From Henckelia pumila (lineage: Eukaryota; Streptophyta; Magnoliopsida; Lamiales; Gesneriaceae): a stretch of 64,000 nt of DNA. This document shows, one piece after another, positions 35,005 to 46,999 of the stretch. A program made the translations under genes and the position numbers. The notes below the pieces were generated by a model. It ran no database searches, had not been told where the DNA came from, and was given only the letters and a program-made list of their open reading frames with translations. Positions within the stretch are counted from its first letter, which is position 1; the number at the start of each line of letters is the position of its first letter. The DNA is taken from contig NC_133121.1 in assembly GCF_033568475.1 (NCBI RefSeq), positions 136,680,375 through 136,744,374 on the forward strand, written 5' to 3'.

Positions 35005-35870
35005 AATCCTTGCTCACCATCGAGCAAGTTATGCAAAAACAAAATGAAACAGAACAAACACATAAGCAAGGATGAATCACGCATATCGTAGCCTCAGAGA
35101 AAACCACTTTCATAAAAAACAAGTTCATAGCTACTCTCAATCATCAATGATACACCTTCAGTCGAATGCGAACGTGTGTGTGTATCATGTTACCCCAGTT
35201 ACATGCAACTTCAAAAGAACAAAGTTTCAAGACTGTTCGCCGACCTAAAAACAATTCAGTGCAAGTCTCACAATCAAGAACTCTCCTCCCAACAATCCAT
35301 CAACAAAACACAAACTCTCTTAAGCAAATTACGCACCAAATTTTCTTTCTTTGACAGTCCCAATAATTACCCGCATACTTAGCTATGAAATAGTGAATAG
35401 GATTTCATTCACCTTCCAAGCCCGGATGAAACTGATGCCTTACTAATTTTTTTCAAGGCTTAACCCCATTTTATCCGCAAACTTAGCCACAAACAAGATG
35501 AATAAGATTTCAAACATCTCGCTCGCAACCCGGATGGAGTCGATTGCTCATAAACATGCAATAAAAGTTTTTTTTTTCAAAAAGTACCCAAGAGAGTAAA
35601 TGCTAAATCAACAAGATCATCAAGACTTAAGAACCATCAAGTTCCACAAACACCTATTGTCATGCAATGGTCCAACAGACATCCACAAAGTCTAATACAT
35701 CACTACACTTCACCGGTTAAACAAGCGTGCTTGAAAATATTCAACAATCAACCTATGGTTTCTCATGTCCAATCAAGAGTAAAATTTTTCAAACCAGAGT
35801 AGCACTAGGAGGAATAATAAAAAAAAACAAAGAAACAAAAACAAAAACACAAATAAATTAAACGCCTTTC

Positions 35871-35886
35871 CCCGGCAACGGCGCCA
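35871..35886 (-). promoter_or_regulatory. tRNA-Asp type primer binding site
   Basis: The minus-strand sequence TGGCGCCGTTGCCGGG lies five bases after the LTR end. It complements the 3' end expected for plant tRNA-Asp. Confidence 0.82.
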
Positions 35887-35891
35887 AAATT

Positions 35892-37285
35892 TGGTAGCGC
35901 TTAGTCGTGTCACGCCCAAATTAACCCAAATCAGATTAACTAAATAAACATGTAGTAGCGAGAGTAGGGATCGTTCCCACGAGGAAAGTAAAATTTATTT
36001 GTGTTATTAAAAATACTGGAAATAAATAAAAGGAGATTTGGGAATTTAAAATACTACTAAGCAAGAATTAAAATAAAAAAGATCAAATAAATAACGAGAC
36101 TTGGTATCGGTCGACTACACCCTTGAAATCATTAACTCGATCATCGATTCCCTAAAAATAATTAATTCACATCGAATATTCATCATTGGAAATTTAATTC
36201 CTGTTTCACCTTAATTTTAGCTAATCAAAAAATAGCATTCTAAATCAACTCTTACCAATAAATTAACCCGATAGCAGCAATCTAGATTTAAACTCACGGT
36301 AGCATTCAAATGAGTAAAACTAATGAAGCTAGACAACACAAACACCAGCGGTTGTATTTAGCCTAGTCAATTGTTGTTCCTACGATTTAACAAATTCAAC
36401 AGCAGAAAATATTAATCATAGTTGCGTCACAAATCAGATGATTCAAACAATTATGGATTTGAATTCTAATTTAGCGGTAGATTGTACGAAAGAATTATCA
36501 GGTGATCAATCTAATAATCAAACATACAAGCATGAAATAAACCAAAACAACTCTTGATACTCGATAAAAATCAAACAATGAAAATCTGAATCTCACAAGA
36601 TAAATAAATTCAAAGGTTCGTCTTCCTCAACCAAGAATAAAAACAAGAAAAATTAAAATCTAAGAACAAGAAAGATAAAACCTAGCCGCCAGAGCGTTCT
36701 TCGCATTTCAAGCCGTCCCATCCCCCTTATTTTCGAGTTATATGATGTATTTAAAGACTAGAGTCCTTCCCAAGAAAGTTTCCTAATTAAAACAGATTTC
36801 TCGGAAAAGTCGGTGCGCTCGAGCACACCAAGTATGTGTGATCGAGCGCGCACAAAACACCCAACTTACTGTCCCGAATTTTCAATAGGCGCACTAGGGC
36901 GCACCGAGTACATGCGGATCGAGCGCGCAGCTTTTTTTCCAGCGAGCAGCGATTTTGTAAAATTGATATCCGGAAATATAGCCGTTGGATTGAGCTGAAA
37001 TTTGGATAGATTCTTCAAAACATCTTGAACTTTATTCTGGACGGTGGAGATCGGATTTGAAATTCTATAAAATTAAATATGATTTTTCTGATCATTGCTG
37101 CTCCGTAATTCATTATTGCGCAATAGCTTTTTCATCTTTTCCTCGACAAAACGCTACGTCCTATACAAAAAACACGGGAGCGTGTAATGTAGACACGATG
37201 TAAGAAAAACCAAAAAAAACTTAATTAAAACAAATGAATGCACGCACAAATGATAATAAAATATGCAACACAAACATGCTCATCA
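35892..37285 (-). repeat. 5' LTR (1394 bp) of non-autonomous element
   Basis: On the minus strand it starts TGATGAGCATG and ends GCTACCA. Near the end it has CGTGGGAACGATCCCTACTC, a phrase seen in many plant LTRs. A TATA-like TTTAAATACATC lies near 36744. Confidence 0.82.
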
Positions 37286-38621
37286 TCAGCGAGCTTGTAA
37301 CACTATTATCTCTACTTAGACCAGAGAGAAATTAAAAAGATTAAATAAATGAATCCCCGATAAAGATTTTACAGTCACACTGATCAAACCAGAATGCAAT
37401 CATATTGAGCTACTACCACAAAATAATATAATGTACCAGGATTTCAAGGACGGACGCCGACACGATAAAAGCAGCCATAAGTTTTACAAGGTAACCAATT
37501 TCTTTTTGATGCACGTATCTCCACAGTGCTTTCATAAACTGATATTCACAGCTGATTTAGATCCATAAAAATATTGTAGTTGCAAAATACGCATGATATA
37601 AATAAGGAGAATGCTCCATAAAAAGTAGATATACACACGAAGCAAACTTCAAATTTGGGTGGACAACCTCCCTCACTAAAGCTGTTTAAGCCACAAAGAT
37701 CTATTACATATAAGGAAATGAACAAGGTAATACTTTTTATAAGATATTTAAATCTAAAAGGTTCAGTGTACCTCTCGCGCCCTTCTTTAATGCCCAGTGG
37801 ATTGACATCTTTATAGAAAGCATCCACGTGCACCAACCAAACCAATCTAAATGTGCAGGCTTTTAACAATAAAAAAACATGAGAATAGATACAAAACAAG
37901 ATTTTAAGTGATTGAAAATCTGACAAACTTTATTATTTGTAACTTCTTATGCTTAATATGCGTGAAGCCTTGAAGGTACCTTTGTGCCCCTCCAATATCC
38001 TGCACATGAAGCCATGAGATGCTAAGTGAACATGAAACAGTAACAAACAATCATATTAAATGCTGAAACGAATGACAATGGAGAAGCCAAAAGCAAACCT
38101 TGTTTCGCAAAATAAGAAAACACGTAACATACATAAACACGATTATCCATCACACCAGAAGGAACACTAAACTATGTGATACTTCATAGATCTAGCCATA
38201 GAGCAAACCTACTGATGCCATTGTTACCATAAAATTTTCAAATACAAGTCGGATCTACAAACATCAATTACTTGGTTATATTAATCGAAATAACTACATT
38301 TCAAATACAATTGATGTTACTCATTTGACGAACAGCATACCTAGAAACATTGAAGAAGCAACCTGTTACCCGTACGAAGTTTTTGAGTCCCGAATAGCAG
38401 GCATACGACACTTCTCTATGAGCACATCAAATTTCGCCACTCTCTACCAACAAAACTAATTGCAAACGTAAATAATCAAACCCCAATTGTTAAATCTTCT
38501 TGCTTCAGGAATAATATTAATAATCCCCAACGCTCAAATTAAACCCAAATTTCCAATCCCACATAAAGATCTGGACTCCGCAGCTGCAAGATGCAAGCTA
38601 ATAAAAAACGAAAAAATGGAC
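37286..38621 (-). other. Unassigned sequence with exon-like blocks
   Basis: On the minus strand, short blocks between splice-like sites read DIGGAQRYLQGFTHIKHKK (about 37935-37999) and VHVDAFYKDVNPLGIKEG (about 37775-37830, within the frame 37546-37926). I do not recognise the gene. Together with the two exon fragments at 38622-39020 they may be pieces of host genes picked up by a transposon. No continuation of the CCCH zinc finger was found. Confidence 0.35.
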
Positions 38622-38711
38622 CTTCTTGCAAGTTAAAGGAGAAGCCAGAAAGTAAACGCAATCTGTGTTCCTCTTGACGACTTCTTCCTCAGCAAGTGAA
38701 GGGCCCACCAT
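38622..38711 (-). pseudogene. Exon 1 fragment of a CCCH zinc-finger protein gene
   Basis: Thirty codons from an ATG read MVGPSLAEEEVVKRNTDCV and then YFLASPLTCKK, ending at a GTCCAT donor-like site. This matches the N-terminus of plant C3H17-like proteins, as I know the family, just before the first CCCH finger. A plausible 5' UTR lies upstream (38712-38900). No later exons appear within 1.3 kb downstream, so it looks like a captured or left-over fragment rather than a gene. Start and donor are intact. Confidence 0.65.
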
Positions 38712-38903
38712 CCTCCGAAGCTTCAAAAAATCAAAAAATCAAAAAATAAGCAGATATTGGTGCGGATCTAGGGTTTAAGAAGAATCTGAAAAGGGATGGA
38801 ATAATCAGAGAGACGAATACATACAGAGATTCAGAAGAGCTCGCAGAAACATCCAAAATCTGAATTCCAAATAATAACGAAATTATTGTGGTGAATTTCA
38901 CAA

Positions 38904-39020
38904 TTAACTTCCTTGGGTCAATCGAGAGCCGAGCTTCTCATAAGAATAGAGCTTAACATCGAGATCGCCTTGAATTTTTTTCGCGCCTCTTTGCGGAGCT
39001 CTTCTCATCCCGACTCCTGC
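38904..39020 (-). pseudogene. Exon 1 fragment of a Golgi SNARE gene (GOS12-like)
   Basis: The reading KKIQGDLDVKLYSYEKLGS followed by RLTQGS matches the conserved N-terminal region of plant GOS12 Golgi SNAREs. The residues just before it (expected to read roughly Trp-Asp-Glu-Leu-Arg) are scrambled by a small insertion. The frame ends in TAA right after the family's usual first exon boundary. No other SNARE exon is visible nearby. It lies next to the CCCH fragment on the same strand and beside a CACTA-type terminus. Confidence 0.65.
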
Positions 39021-39159
39021 AAAATTCCAAAAAAAATGAAGCCATGAAAATGAAGGTGAAGGTGAAGGTTCCAGTTGGTGAGGATGAGGAGCGGAGAGAA
39101 GGCGAAGGAGAATCGTGGGTGAAAGGGGCGACAAAATATTGTTGGGCTAGGGCTTGTGT

Positions 39160-39301
39160 ATTATATATGTATATGTATATATATATATGTGTGTGTGTGT
39201 TTAAAAAAAGGATTGTGTATATATTGTGTATTGTGTATATATATATGTGTGTGTGTTTAAAAAAATGATTGTGTATTTAAAAAAAGGATTGTGTATTATA
39301 T

Positions 39302-39341
<40 letters not shown>

Positions 39342-39360
39342 GTGTGTGTGTGTGTTTAAA
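39160..39360. repeat. TG/TA-rich microsatellite block
   Basis: Alternating (TG)n and (TA)n tracts are separated by repeated TTTAAAAAAA blocks, apparently duplicated three or four times. The open frames here (39044-39268, 39201-39389) are low-complexity artefacts. Confidence 0.85.
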
Positions 39361-39435
39361 AAAAATAAAAAAAAGCAAAGCAAAGACAACGGATTAAGAT
39401 AAGTGTTGTCTTAAACTACATAAAATAATAGAGAA

Positions 39436-39834
39436 AGACAACGGTTAAAAATAACCGTTGTCGTAGAGCTTAAAAAACACCGCATACACAATGGTTTTAA
39501 AAACCGTTGTCGTAGAACTCCAAAAGCCTGCTCATAGACAACGGCTAATAAAAACCGTTGTCGTAGGCCTAAAAAAACCCGCTCATAGACAACGGTTAAT
39601 TAAAACCGTTGTCGTAGGCCATAAAAAAACCCGCTCATAGACAACAGTTTTAAAAAACCATTGTCGTTGACACATATAAGACAACGGTTCTTAAAAAAAC
39701 GTTGTTGTTTTTCATTAAAAAGGGGCCAATAACAACGGTTTTAGTAAAATCCGTTGTTAAATACCAAAAGACAACGGTTTTTCAAAAAAACCGTTGTCTT
39801 TCAGGTGTTGTTGATACCATTATTTGGTGTAGAG
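39436..39834. mobile_element. CACTA-type transposon terminus with palindromic subterminal repeats
   Basis: About eight units of the form GACAACGGTT-A/T spacer-AACCGTTGTC lie 45-60 bases apart. The block ends TTATTTGGTGTAG, which is CTACACCAAATAA in reverse and close to a CACTACACCAAA terminus. Repeated palindromic subterminal motifs bind the transposase in CACTA elements. No matching left end was found, so the extent to the left is unknown. It interrupts the copia 3' LTR at about 39834. Confidence 0.72.
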
Positions 39835-40058
39835 AGCAAACATTAATAAGTTTTCAATTAATCAGAGCAAGCCTAAGATTATTCAACATCATTTTGAGTT
39901 GTGCCAGATTGTTGGTCCAGCTTCTTGTTTAGCAACCTCAACATAGCAACCCCAACATCATCAACATCATCTCAACATCATTCTGAGTTGTGCCAGATTG
40001 TCGGTCCAGCTTCTTGTTTAGCAGCCTCAATATAGCAACCCCAACATCATCAACATCA
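39835..40058 (-). repeat. Truncated copia 3' LTR with 90-bp tandem duplication
   Basis: It starts TGATGTTGATGATG on the minus strand, directly after a purine run AAAAAGGGGGAGA (40059-40075). Two units of about 90 bp (39883-39972 and 39973-40062) differ at only a few positions. The CACTA terminus cuts the LTR at 39834. Confidence 0.65.
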
Positions 40059-40075
40059 TCTCCCCCTTTTTGTCC

Positions 40076-42210
40076 ATGAATGGCAATGTCAAGGAGAAGC
40101 TTGTAATCAGCGACCTAATAAATGTAGTGAGCAATGAGAGATTGAGCATTAAGATCTGGTACTCAGCAAACATGATTTGGAACTCCAGGTAGACAAGTGA
40201 AAGTTGCACAAATTCTGATGTTGGTGCCTTGATGATGGCAACATCAAGAATAACATCAGTACGCAGAGGTCTACCCTTCCAAGATTGATCAATCTTAAAA
40301 TTACCCTTGAGAAAAGTAGGATAGATCTTGACAGTCTCCCCCTCAACAGAAAGTGGTTCATCTTTTGCACGAACAAAATTCATCATCTGCTTCAATGTTT
40401 TCACTATCAGTGTTGGAAACATCATCTGCAGCAACATCTAATGCAGCAGATTGTTTAGATGAAGACGACCTCGAACATAGGCTCCCAAAATTTGCGGAGT
40501 CTTTCTCACAAACAGCGGAGGTCAAGGTTTAGTAGAATTCAATTACTATGGGCACAGTGTAAAGTCACGGAGGAAATAGTGGAGTACAAACCATGATCCA
40601 CTAGAAAGGCGTCCAAGTTGTGATTCTCAAAAGACTTTTTGTCCACATTATTTCCAGGACAAAGCTCATGAGTTTCATAAAGATCCCAGAGAGAAGTTGC
40701 TTCAACGTATTCGAAATTTTCAGAGAAAAAGTCCAAAAGATCATACCCATCTGTTACGTCGATGTTGTCACCATCGGTGTTGGAAACATCGTCTGTAGTA
40801 ACATCAGATATCTCAGTGTCCTCAGAAGAATATTCTGACCCATTAGCAACAAAAGAGGAATCAGAGGAGGAACTGGATGAGTTTGTGGACTTGGAGGGCC
40901 TGTTATCAGCACCAGTGGTCTTCGAGGGTTCTCAAATTTCTTTCTTCAATTTTACCAAAAAAAATGAACCAATGACATCTTAAATTCAGCAGGATCCAAT
41001 TCAGCAAAAGTGGCAGTGATGGGAGATTGTGAAGATTTATCATTCTCCGATTAATTTTCCTTAGCAATAGAGAAAGAAACACCACCAACTGATGGTTCTG
41101 GGTGAGCAACGATCTCAAATCCTCATCTTCAAAATCATCTCCAGAAAAAATCTTGATCAAACTTGTATCCTGCAATTGTGAGTGAGATTATGAAAGAATT
41201 AAATAATTAACATAGAAATAGAACAAGGAGAGAGACTATGAGAACAACGGTGTAAATGATCAGACTAAGTGTCAATATTAAGCTCTAATGTTTCAATTTG
41301 AAGAGCCAAAGACACGGTAAAAGATCCATTAGCCAGTAAAATTTTAATTCTCTCAATCATCACACTGTAACGGTCAAAGAGATTAATGAGTTTTGAAATT
41401 TTTGGAAACTTGAAAACTCAATATACAAGGCAATAATCTAGTTAAATCAATATCTGATATATCCAAAAATAAGAACTCCACACCGCATGTAACACCACTG
41501 AAATTCAAATCCCAAAGGATAAATTTATGGTTAATTTGATTTTTACCATATTTCATCCAAAAAATACGAAAAAATTTCACCAGTTTATTTATTCACGAAA
41601 TAATGCAAATGCATGACCTAAATATGTCTAAAACAGAGTGTAGAATATCAAGAATGCAGTAACAATGCATGAGATATGTTTACAAGTGTGATGTTTGCAT
41701 CTGATGTTGGAAGCATATCCTGGAACACATTAGTTTTTCAAAACAAAATCAAAAAAATTTCCACACTTAATTAGCCAAATTTTTTGGTTATTGATTCAGA
41801 AGTGGTAGCCTGCACACTAAGAGAACGGTCTTCATAGGACTCTCTCAGGTAGCTTTTTCCATTTTCTTCCAAAATTTGATGTGTTAGACAATTGCGTCAA
41901 CACTTTTCTTTTCAGCTCACATATAAAATTTTTCTAAGTCACGTTTCACATGGAACAAGATCATGGAATACACAAACATTCCTCAACTACTCGGTGACTT
42001 AAGTGAGCAATCAACTTGGCTTCGTGTGTTACAAAATATTTTAAATAAAAAAACTACTGATAAACCAGTTAATGACCAGAACATAGCAAACAAGACACTG
42101 AACAAAGTGCATGAATGAAATGCAAGATGCCTAAAATCCTAAAGATGCACATGCATGTTTGATGTTGTCTCATGATGTTAACAACATCACGGAACAACAT
42201 CAGTGAGTGA
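40076..42210 (-). other. Copia post-pol region
   Basis: Several short minus-strand frames (40027-40437, 40539-40736, 40906-41175, 41383-41580) seem to be fragments of a decayed extra ORF. Pieces such as WKGRPLRTDV and DFFSENFEYVEATSLWDLYE look protein-like, but I know no function for them. The position corresponds to the env-like ORF region of SIRE elements. No membrane protein can be recognised. Confidence 0.45.
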
Positions 42211-42495
42211 TCAAAGTGAATGCATGCCAAGAGACTTCCTAAGGTTGGAAAATCTCTCAAAATTCAATGCTTTCATGAATATGTCAGCTAGTTTATTGTC
42301 AGTACCGATGAATTCCATATGAATCAAATCTTTTTCAACCAAATCACGGATAAAATGATGTTTTGTATCAATGTGTTTAGTGCGGGGGTGTTGTACTGGG
42401 TCTTTCAAGATATTAATCGCACTAGAATTATCACAATATATAGTTGAAGTTTCACTCTTAAACTCATAGTCATTCACCATTTGATTCATCCACAA
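42211..42495 (-). pseudogene. pol: Copia RNase H C-terminal part
   Basis: The reading STIYCDNSSAINILKDPVQH then RTKHIDTKHHFIRDLVE is the diagnostic Ty1/copia RNase H end. It is separated from RT by a disrupted stretch (42496-42659). It ends with a stop after LRKSLGMHSL. Confidence 0.9.
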
Positions 42496-42659
42496 AAATT
42501 GAGAACAACGACTTCCAACTGCTACCTATTTCAAAATTATTTTTACCGCTATGAGATGTAAGACTCTAGGATCAGACTGATACTTAGCACATAAACAAAA
42601 GCTAAACATGATATCAGTGCGGCTACAATCAAATATAGAAGACTGTCTATGATGTTTCG

Positions 42660-43571
42660 TTACATGGTGTTGTCAACACCGTCCGCAGCAACATCTTTGG
42701 ACAGTTTTTCACTTGATCCAATTGGTGTTTTCGTATGCTTCAGATTATTACCATAGAATTTCTTCAAAAGATACTTAGCATATATACTTTGACACAACAA
42801 AATACCATCAGACATTTTATTGACTTGAAGTCCAAGAAAATAACTCATCTCTCCTACCATGCTCATTTCAAAATTAGATTCCATTTATGCAACAAAGTGA
42901 TCAACATAATTTTGAGATGAAATACAAAATAGTAAATCATCCACATAGATTTGACAAATCAAGATATCACCTTTGAGCTTTTGAATATAGAGAGTTTTAT
43001 CCTTTTCACCTCTTTTGAAGTCAATTCTCAACAAATATTCTGTCAATCTACCATACCATGCACAAAGAACTTGCTTGAGTCCATATAGAGCCTTCTTCAA
43101 TTTGTGGACATGATCCAAATGCTTAGGGTCTTCAAAACCCTTAGGTTGTTTGACATAAACATGTTCATGCAAAACACCATTAAAAAAAACATTTTTCACA
43201 TCCATTTGATACAGTTTAAGACCCATATAACAAGCAATAAAAAACAATAATCGAACAGATTCAATACGAGCAACAAGAGCAAAAGTTTCATCAAACTCTA
43301 CCCCTTCAACTTGAGTGTACCCTTGAGCAACTAAACGAGTATTATTCCCAACACTATTCCTCAACTCATCAGTTTTGATTTTGAAATTCCATTTAGTATC
43401 AATCATATTTTCATGAGAAGAAGGTGAAACAAGATACCATACACCATTTCTAAAAAATTGCTCAAGTTTTTCATGCATATCATTCACCAAAAACTCATCT
43501 TTTAAGGCTTCACTCACATTCTTGGCTTCAATGAAAGACAAAAAATTGGAATACAGTACCTGGAAAAACAT
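42660..43571 (-). pseudogene. pol: Copia reverse transcriptase
   Basis: The landmarks are WNFKIKTDE, RLVAQGYTQVEGVEFDETFA, LYQMDVKNVFFNGVLHEHVY, KALYGLKQ and the active site QIYVDDLLF with both Asp residues. The copia consensus has DVKSAFLNG, so the finger motif is altered. A stop after YVDHFVA splits off the thumb part (42660-42884, ESNFEMSMVGEMSYFLGLQV). RT would copy the element RNA into DNA. Broken frames make it inactive. Confidence 0.92.
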
Positions 43572-43728
43572 TCTTGGCTAACCCGATCATCTTTTGATAA
43601 TCCACTTTTTCGTTGTTTCGGGTTCTCACATTTTCCAATAAGTTATCAATTACCTGAAATGTGGGATGAACTTTCTGAATCTGATAATTTTCTTTCACAT
43701 CAGTTTGTATCTTTTCATCAGAGTGACT

Positions 43729-44376
43729 TTATTCAGATTGAGTCAACTGGAAATCTGATGTTGTGTCGTTGATTTTGGCAACATCAGGGTCAACACAGGA
43801 ATTATCCAGTTGTTCATTCATCAAGTTTTGGAAGTTATCTTTTGCTCTCTTTCCTTTGATATCACCGTGGATTTCCATTTCTCGTACAGCTTCAAACGTA
43901 CCCAGATTCTTCAAGGATTTGAAGTTTGCACGTCCTGGCTTCTCGTACCATAAATCCAATTCGCTTACCTTAAAGCTTCTACAGCCGTGTTCTTCAATAA
44001 TTTTGTATAAATTATTGGCTGACCTAATACCTGTCATAACACTAGCTTCATCAAACACCTCACATGAATTTTTATCAAATTTCACAAATAGGTTATCATC
44101 ACAAAGTTGGCTAATGCTAATTAAATTTGAATTCAATCCTTCAACATGAAACACATTGTGAAGATCGGGAAATCCTTTCACATTCAAAGTTCCTTTGCCA
44201 ACAATATTTCCTTTAGCACCTCCACCATAGGTCACACATCCACTCCTTTGATCCACATAATCAGTGAGAAACTCCTTTGATCCAATCATGTGACAAGAAC
44301 TCCCACTATCAAAATACCAAGCACCTGCAGAGTCAGTTTTCAATAAGGTATAAATGACAAAACATTTGAGTTTCAC
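43729..44376 (-). pseudogene. pol: Copia protease region, integrase core not found
   Basis: The reading GAWYFDSGSSCHMIG carries the DSG catalytic triplet, followed by typical copia sequence (VYHVEGL-like FHVEGLNSNLISISQLC). Where the integrase zinc-binding and catalytic core should follow, the frame diverges after LDLWYEKPG into unrelated sequence, and RT begins within 160 bp. About 1 kb of integrase therefore seems deleted. Confidence 0.8.
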
Positions 44377-44406
44377 CTTAGGTACCCAGAACCTATTACC
44401 AGAGGA

Positions 44407-45669
44407 CTATTTCTTTGCAGTATTGTGGCTGTTGTTGTGGCTGATGTTTCCAACATCAGAGGGTAACATCGACTTACCAGACCACTTCATGAAATCTTTC
44501 TTCAGTTTGAAGCAATGAGGTCTTATGTGTCCTGGTTTATGACAATAATGACATATAAAAATAGGTCTACTACCTTTTTGATTTTGAGTACATACCTGCT
44601 TTGGAGTGATTTTAACAGGAGGTCCCTCTTTGAAAGATGATGAACAATTACTTTCCTTTACAAATACTGTAGGTCTCGGAATAGTGTGCGAAGATTCACC
44701 AACTTCAAATGTGCTTCCTTCAAAACTCAGTCTAGATTTATCAATTTTTCCATTCATCAATAATTCCGAGAGTTTGTTTGAATTGGAATTGTATTTTGTC
44801 AAAGTTTGATTTGCTTTTGCCAGTTCATCCTTCAAGGTGCAAAGTTCTATGTCCTTTTTCGTCAGAAGAACTTCAAGTTTGGCCAAGGCACTTTTCATCT
44901 CAGCATTTTCTTTGGTCAAGACACAGTTTTCTTGATTTCTTTTCACCCAATCTGCATAGAGTTCTTTGTACAGGGTGCGAACACTTTCCTCAATAGGTGT
45001 TTTTTCATCTTTCTTGTGTGTATCTTCAACAGCATTTAGAGACAGAAACTTCAGATTTGAATTCTTATAGAAGAATTCTGAAATTGCTTTTCCAGTGGAC
45101 ACTTCATGAGGATTGATTTGAAGATGAGTTCTCACGTGAATGTCCGTGGTTAGTGCTGTGCTTTCTTTGATATCATAATCTTCTTGTTCTTCCTCATCTT
45201 TGTCATCGCCCTGAACACTAGAATTGTTAGGAAAAACAGCATTCAAACACAAGGAATTAGATACATACCGTCTGATGTTGTGCCCTGATGTTGCCATGCC
45301 AGAGGCAACAACATTAGGATTGACTTGTAGCAATGATTTTTTCTTTACAAGAGTAGTAAGTGATGTCTGATTTTCTTCCTTAGTAGACTCATGATCTTCA
45401 TCAATATCATTATCACTTAAAAATTCATTCACTCCTTTTCTCAATCTCAAATTGTTCTTTCCTTGAAGGAGAGAAGTTTTTTGAGTCTTCAAAGGTGTAG
45501 GCACAACCAAAGATTTGGATTTTTTCTCACTTTCTATATAATCTTTGATTTTTTTCAAGTAGCTGCCAAATTTCTTTGCACTCAGAAGTGTATATTCTTC
45601 ACACATATCTATTTCATTAACTTCTTGCGATATTTGCACAAGATTTTTGTGAGAGTCTTGTACTTCCAT
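44407..45669 (-). pseudogene. gag: Copia gag with coiled coil and zinc knuckle
   Basis: The start is most likely the ATG at 45669 (MEVQDSHKNLVQ), shortly after a TTACAG acceptor-like site. The middle part is acidic and Lys rich. A coiled coil follows (about residues 245-300, rich in Glu, Lys and Leu). A zinc knuckle CHYCHKPGHIRPHC lies near the C-terminus. The single frame is about 420 codons and ends with TAG in front of the protease, in another frame. The N-terminal capsid domain of typical copia gag is not obvious, so part may be missing. Confidence 0.75.
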
Positions 45670-45723
45670 AATGTACCTGTAAGATAAAACAAGCAGAATC
45701 AACTCTTAGTGTATCAAGAGTTG

Positions 45724-46500
45724 TCTCTGACGCCACTTGTAAGAATTATCTTCACAGGTCATTGACAAAAACATATAAAGTCAGATAATCTAATGTCGTC
45801 CTACGATGTCAGAAACATCAAGGTACAACATCATTCAAAACAAATTAAATAATTATATTCAGATAGATCAGAAATTACGAAAAATTATTATCAATTAAGC
45901 ATAATTATGCAGCGAAAATAATAACACAAAAATTATTGTGCACAAGTACAAAGACTTGTGTGATGCCTCATGGCAAAAATATTACTATGACAAAATAATA
46001 TTCGATTACACAAACCAATCATGGTAATCTTATCAAAATAAAATTCTCAACACTTTGAGAAATCTTAACAACACTCTAAATTCAATCAAAAATTGAAAAC
46101 GAAAACTATGGAGTGTAAACTAAACAAACAAATATCTCAACCAATCGAGATATTAAAACTACACCCTAAATACTATGAAAGTAGTATAGGAAAATCAGAG
46201 GTGTAGTAAAAGGAAGAAACAAAGCCACAGGGAAGAGTTTGAAGTCTCTTCATCAGATAGTATTCACGATGACAGTGGCTGGAATTCTTCAACCGGAGAT
46301 TTAGATCTTCAAACACTTGGTCTCCGAATTCTGGAATCAGTTTCTCCTTTTTTCTTCTATGCTCTTCACTCGTATTCTCTGTATCTCTAATCTTGCTTTT
46401 TACGCTCTCTCTCTACCCTTCTGCTCCTTTTTCACGCTTAAAATAAGTAGAACGATTTATTTCCTTTAGATAGAGTCATGTAAAGGTGGAAACAAATCTT
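45724..46500 (-). repeat. Copia primer site and partial 5' LTR
   Basis: The minus-strand LTR end is probably GATAATTCTTACA at 45738, followed by AGTGGCGTCAGAG (45724-45737) as a primer-site candidate. The upstream limit is not resolved, because the 3' LTR copy is truncated and shares no clear stretch. A TTATTTTAAGCG-like promoter element lies near 46440. Confidence 0.45.
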
Positions 46501-46811
46501 CAATTAAAAAGTAAGCATGATCAAATCATATATCAATATTACTTAAATAAAATATTATTATCTTTTAATTAAAGATAATATCGAATACAAGAAAGGCAAA
46601 ACATGTAGATAAATATTAATTAAAAGGAAAATATTGAATAAAATTTATGTCTTATCTCCAAGACATATTTTCCTTTCATAGATCATATCCACCCCATAAT
46701 TCGACACAAATCTTAGGCCAAATCAAACGAATTAGTAGCATGTCGTGTTGGAAATGCTCAAGGGATCATAAGTTTCAAGGTGTATAAATAATGTTGGTAC
46801 AAGCCATTAAC
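46501..46811. other. AT-rich spacer
   Basis: Possibly more LTR sequence. No gene is seen. The target duplication CCATTAAC of the following MITE is at 46804-46811. Confidence 0.4.
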
Positions 46812-46991
46812 CAATGGCGGAGCTAGGATTATCATTCTACCCGGGCTAGAATTTCAAGCCCTCCAATGCTTTAATTTTTCGAATTGAATTATCCGGGCTA
46901 ATATCAAATTATTCCAAAATTAGTCAAAATTTAAATATAAAAAATTTCGAAAAAAATTTGTGCCGCCCGGGTATACATAGCTCCGCCCTTG
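46812..46991. mobile_element. hAT-type MITE, 180 bp
   Basis: The termini CAATGGCGGAGCTA and (reversed) CAAGGGCGGAGCTA form inverted repeats. CCATTAAC flanks both sides (46804-46811 and 46992-46999), an exact 8-bp duplication. Confidence 0.9.
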
Positions 46992-46999
46992 CCATTAAC

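Larger units (their letters stand above)
34348..37285 (-). mobile_element. Non-autonomous LTR retrotransposon, 3' LTR truncated
   Basis: The 5' LTR (35892-37285), primer site (about 35871-35886), an internal region of about 0.87 kb without coding capacity, a purine tract (34990-35004) and a partial 3' LTR (34348-34989) follow one another on the minus strand. Both LTRs start TGATG(A/G)GCATG. It must have depended on proteins from another element. The downstream half of the 3' LTR is missing, so no target duplication can be checked. Confidence 0.85.
39835..46500 (-). mobile_element. Ty1/copia retrotransposon, SIRE-like, degraded
   Basis: The minus-strand order is partial 5' LTR, primer site, long gag, protease, (integrase not recognisable), RT, RNase H, a long post-pol region, purine tract and truncated 3' LTR. 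A large gag with a coiled coil and a long segment between RNase H and the 3' LTR fit the SIRE/Maximus lineage. The outer LTR limit is uncertain. Confidence 0.78.

Noticed and set aside
39201..39389. Open frames rich in His-Thr or Tyr-Ile
   Set aside because: They are translations of TG/TA microsatellites.
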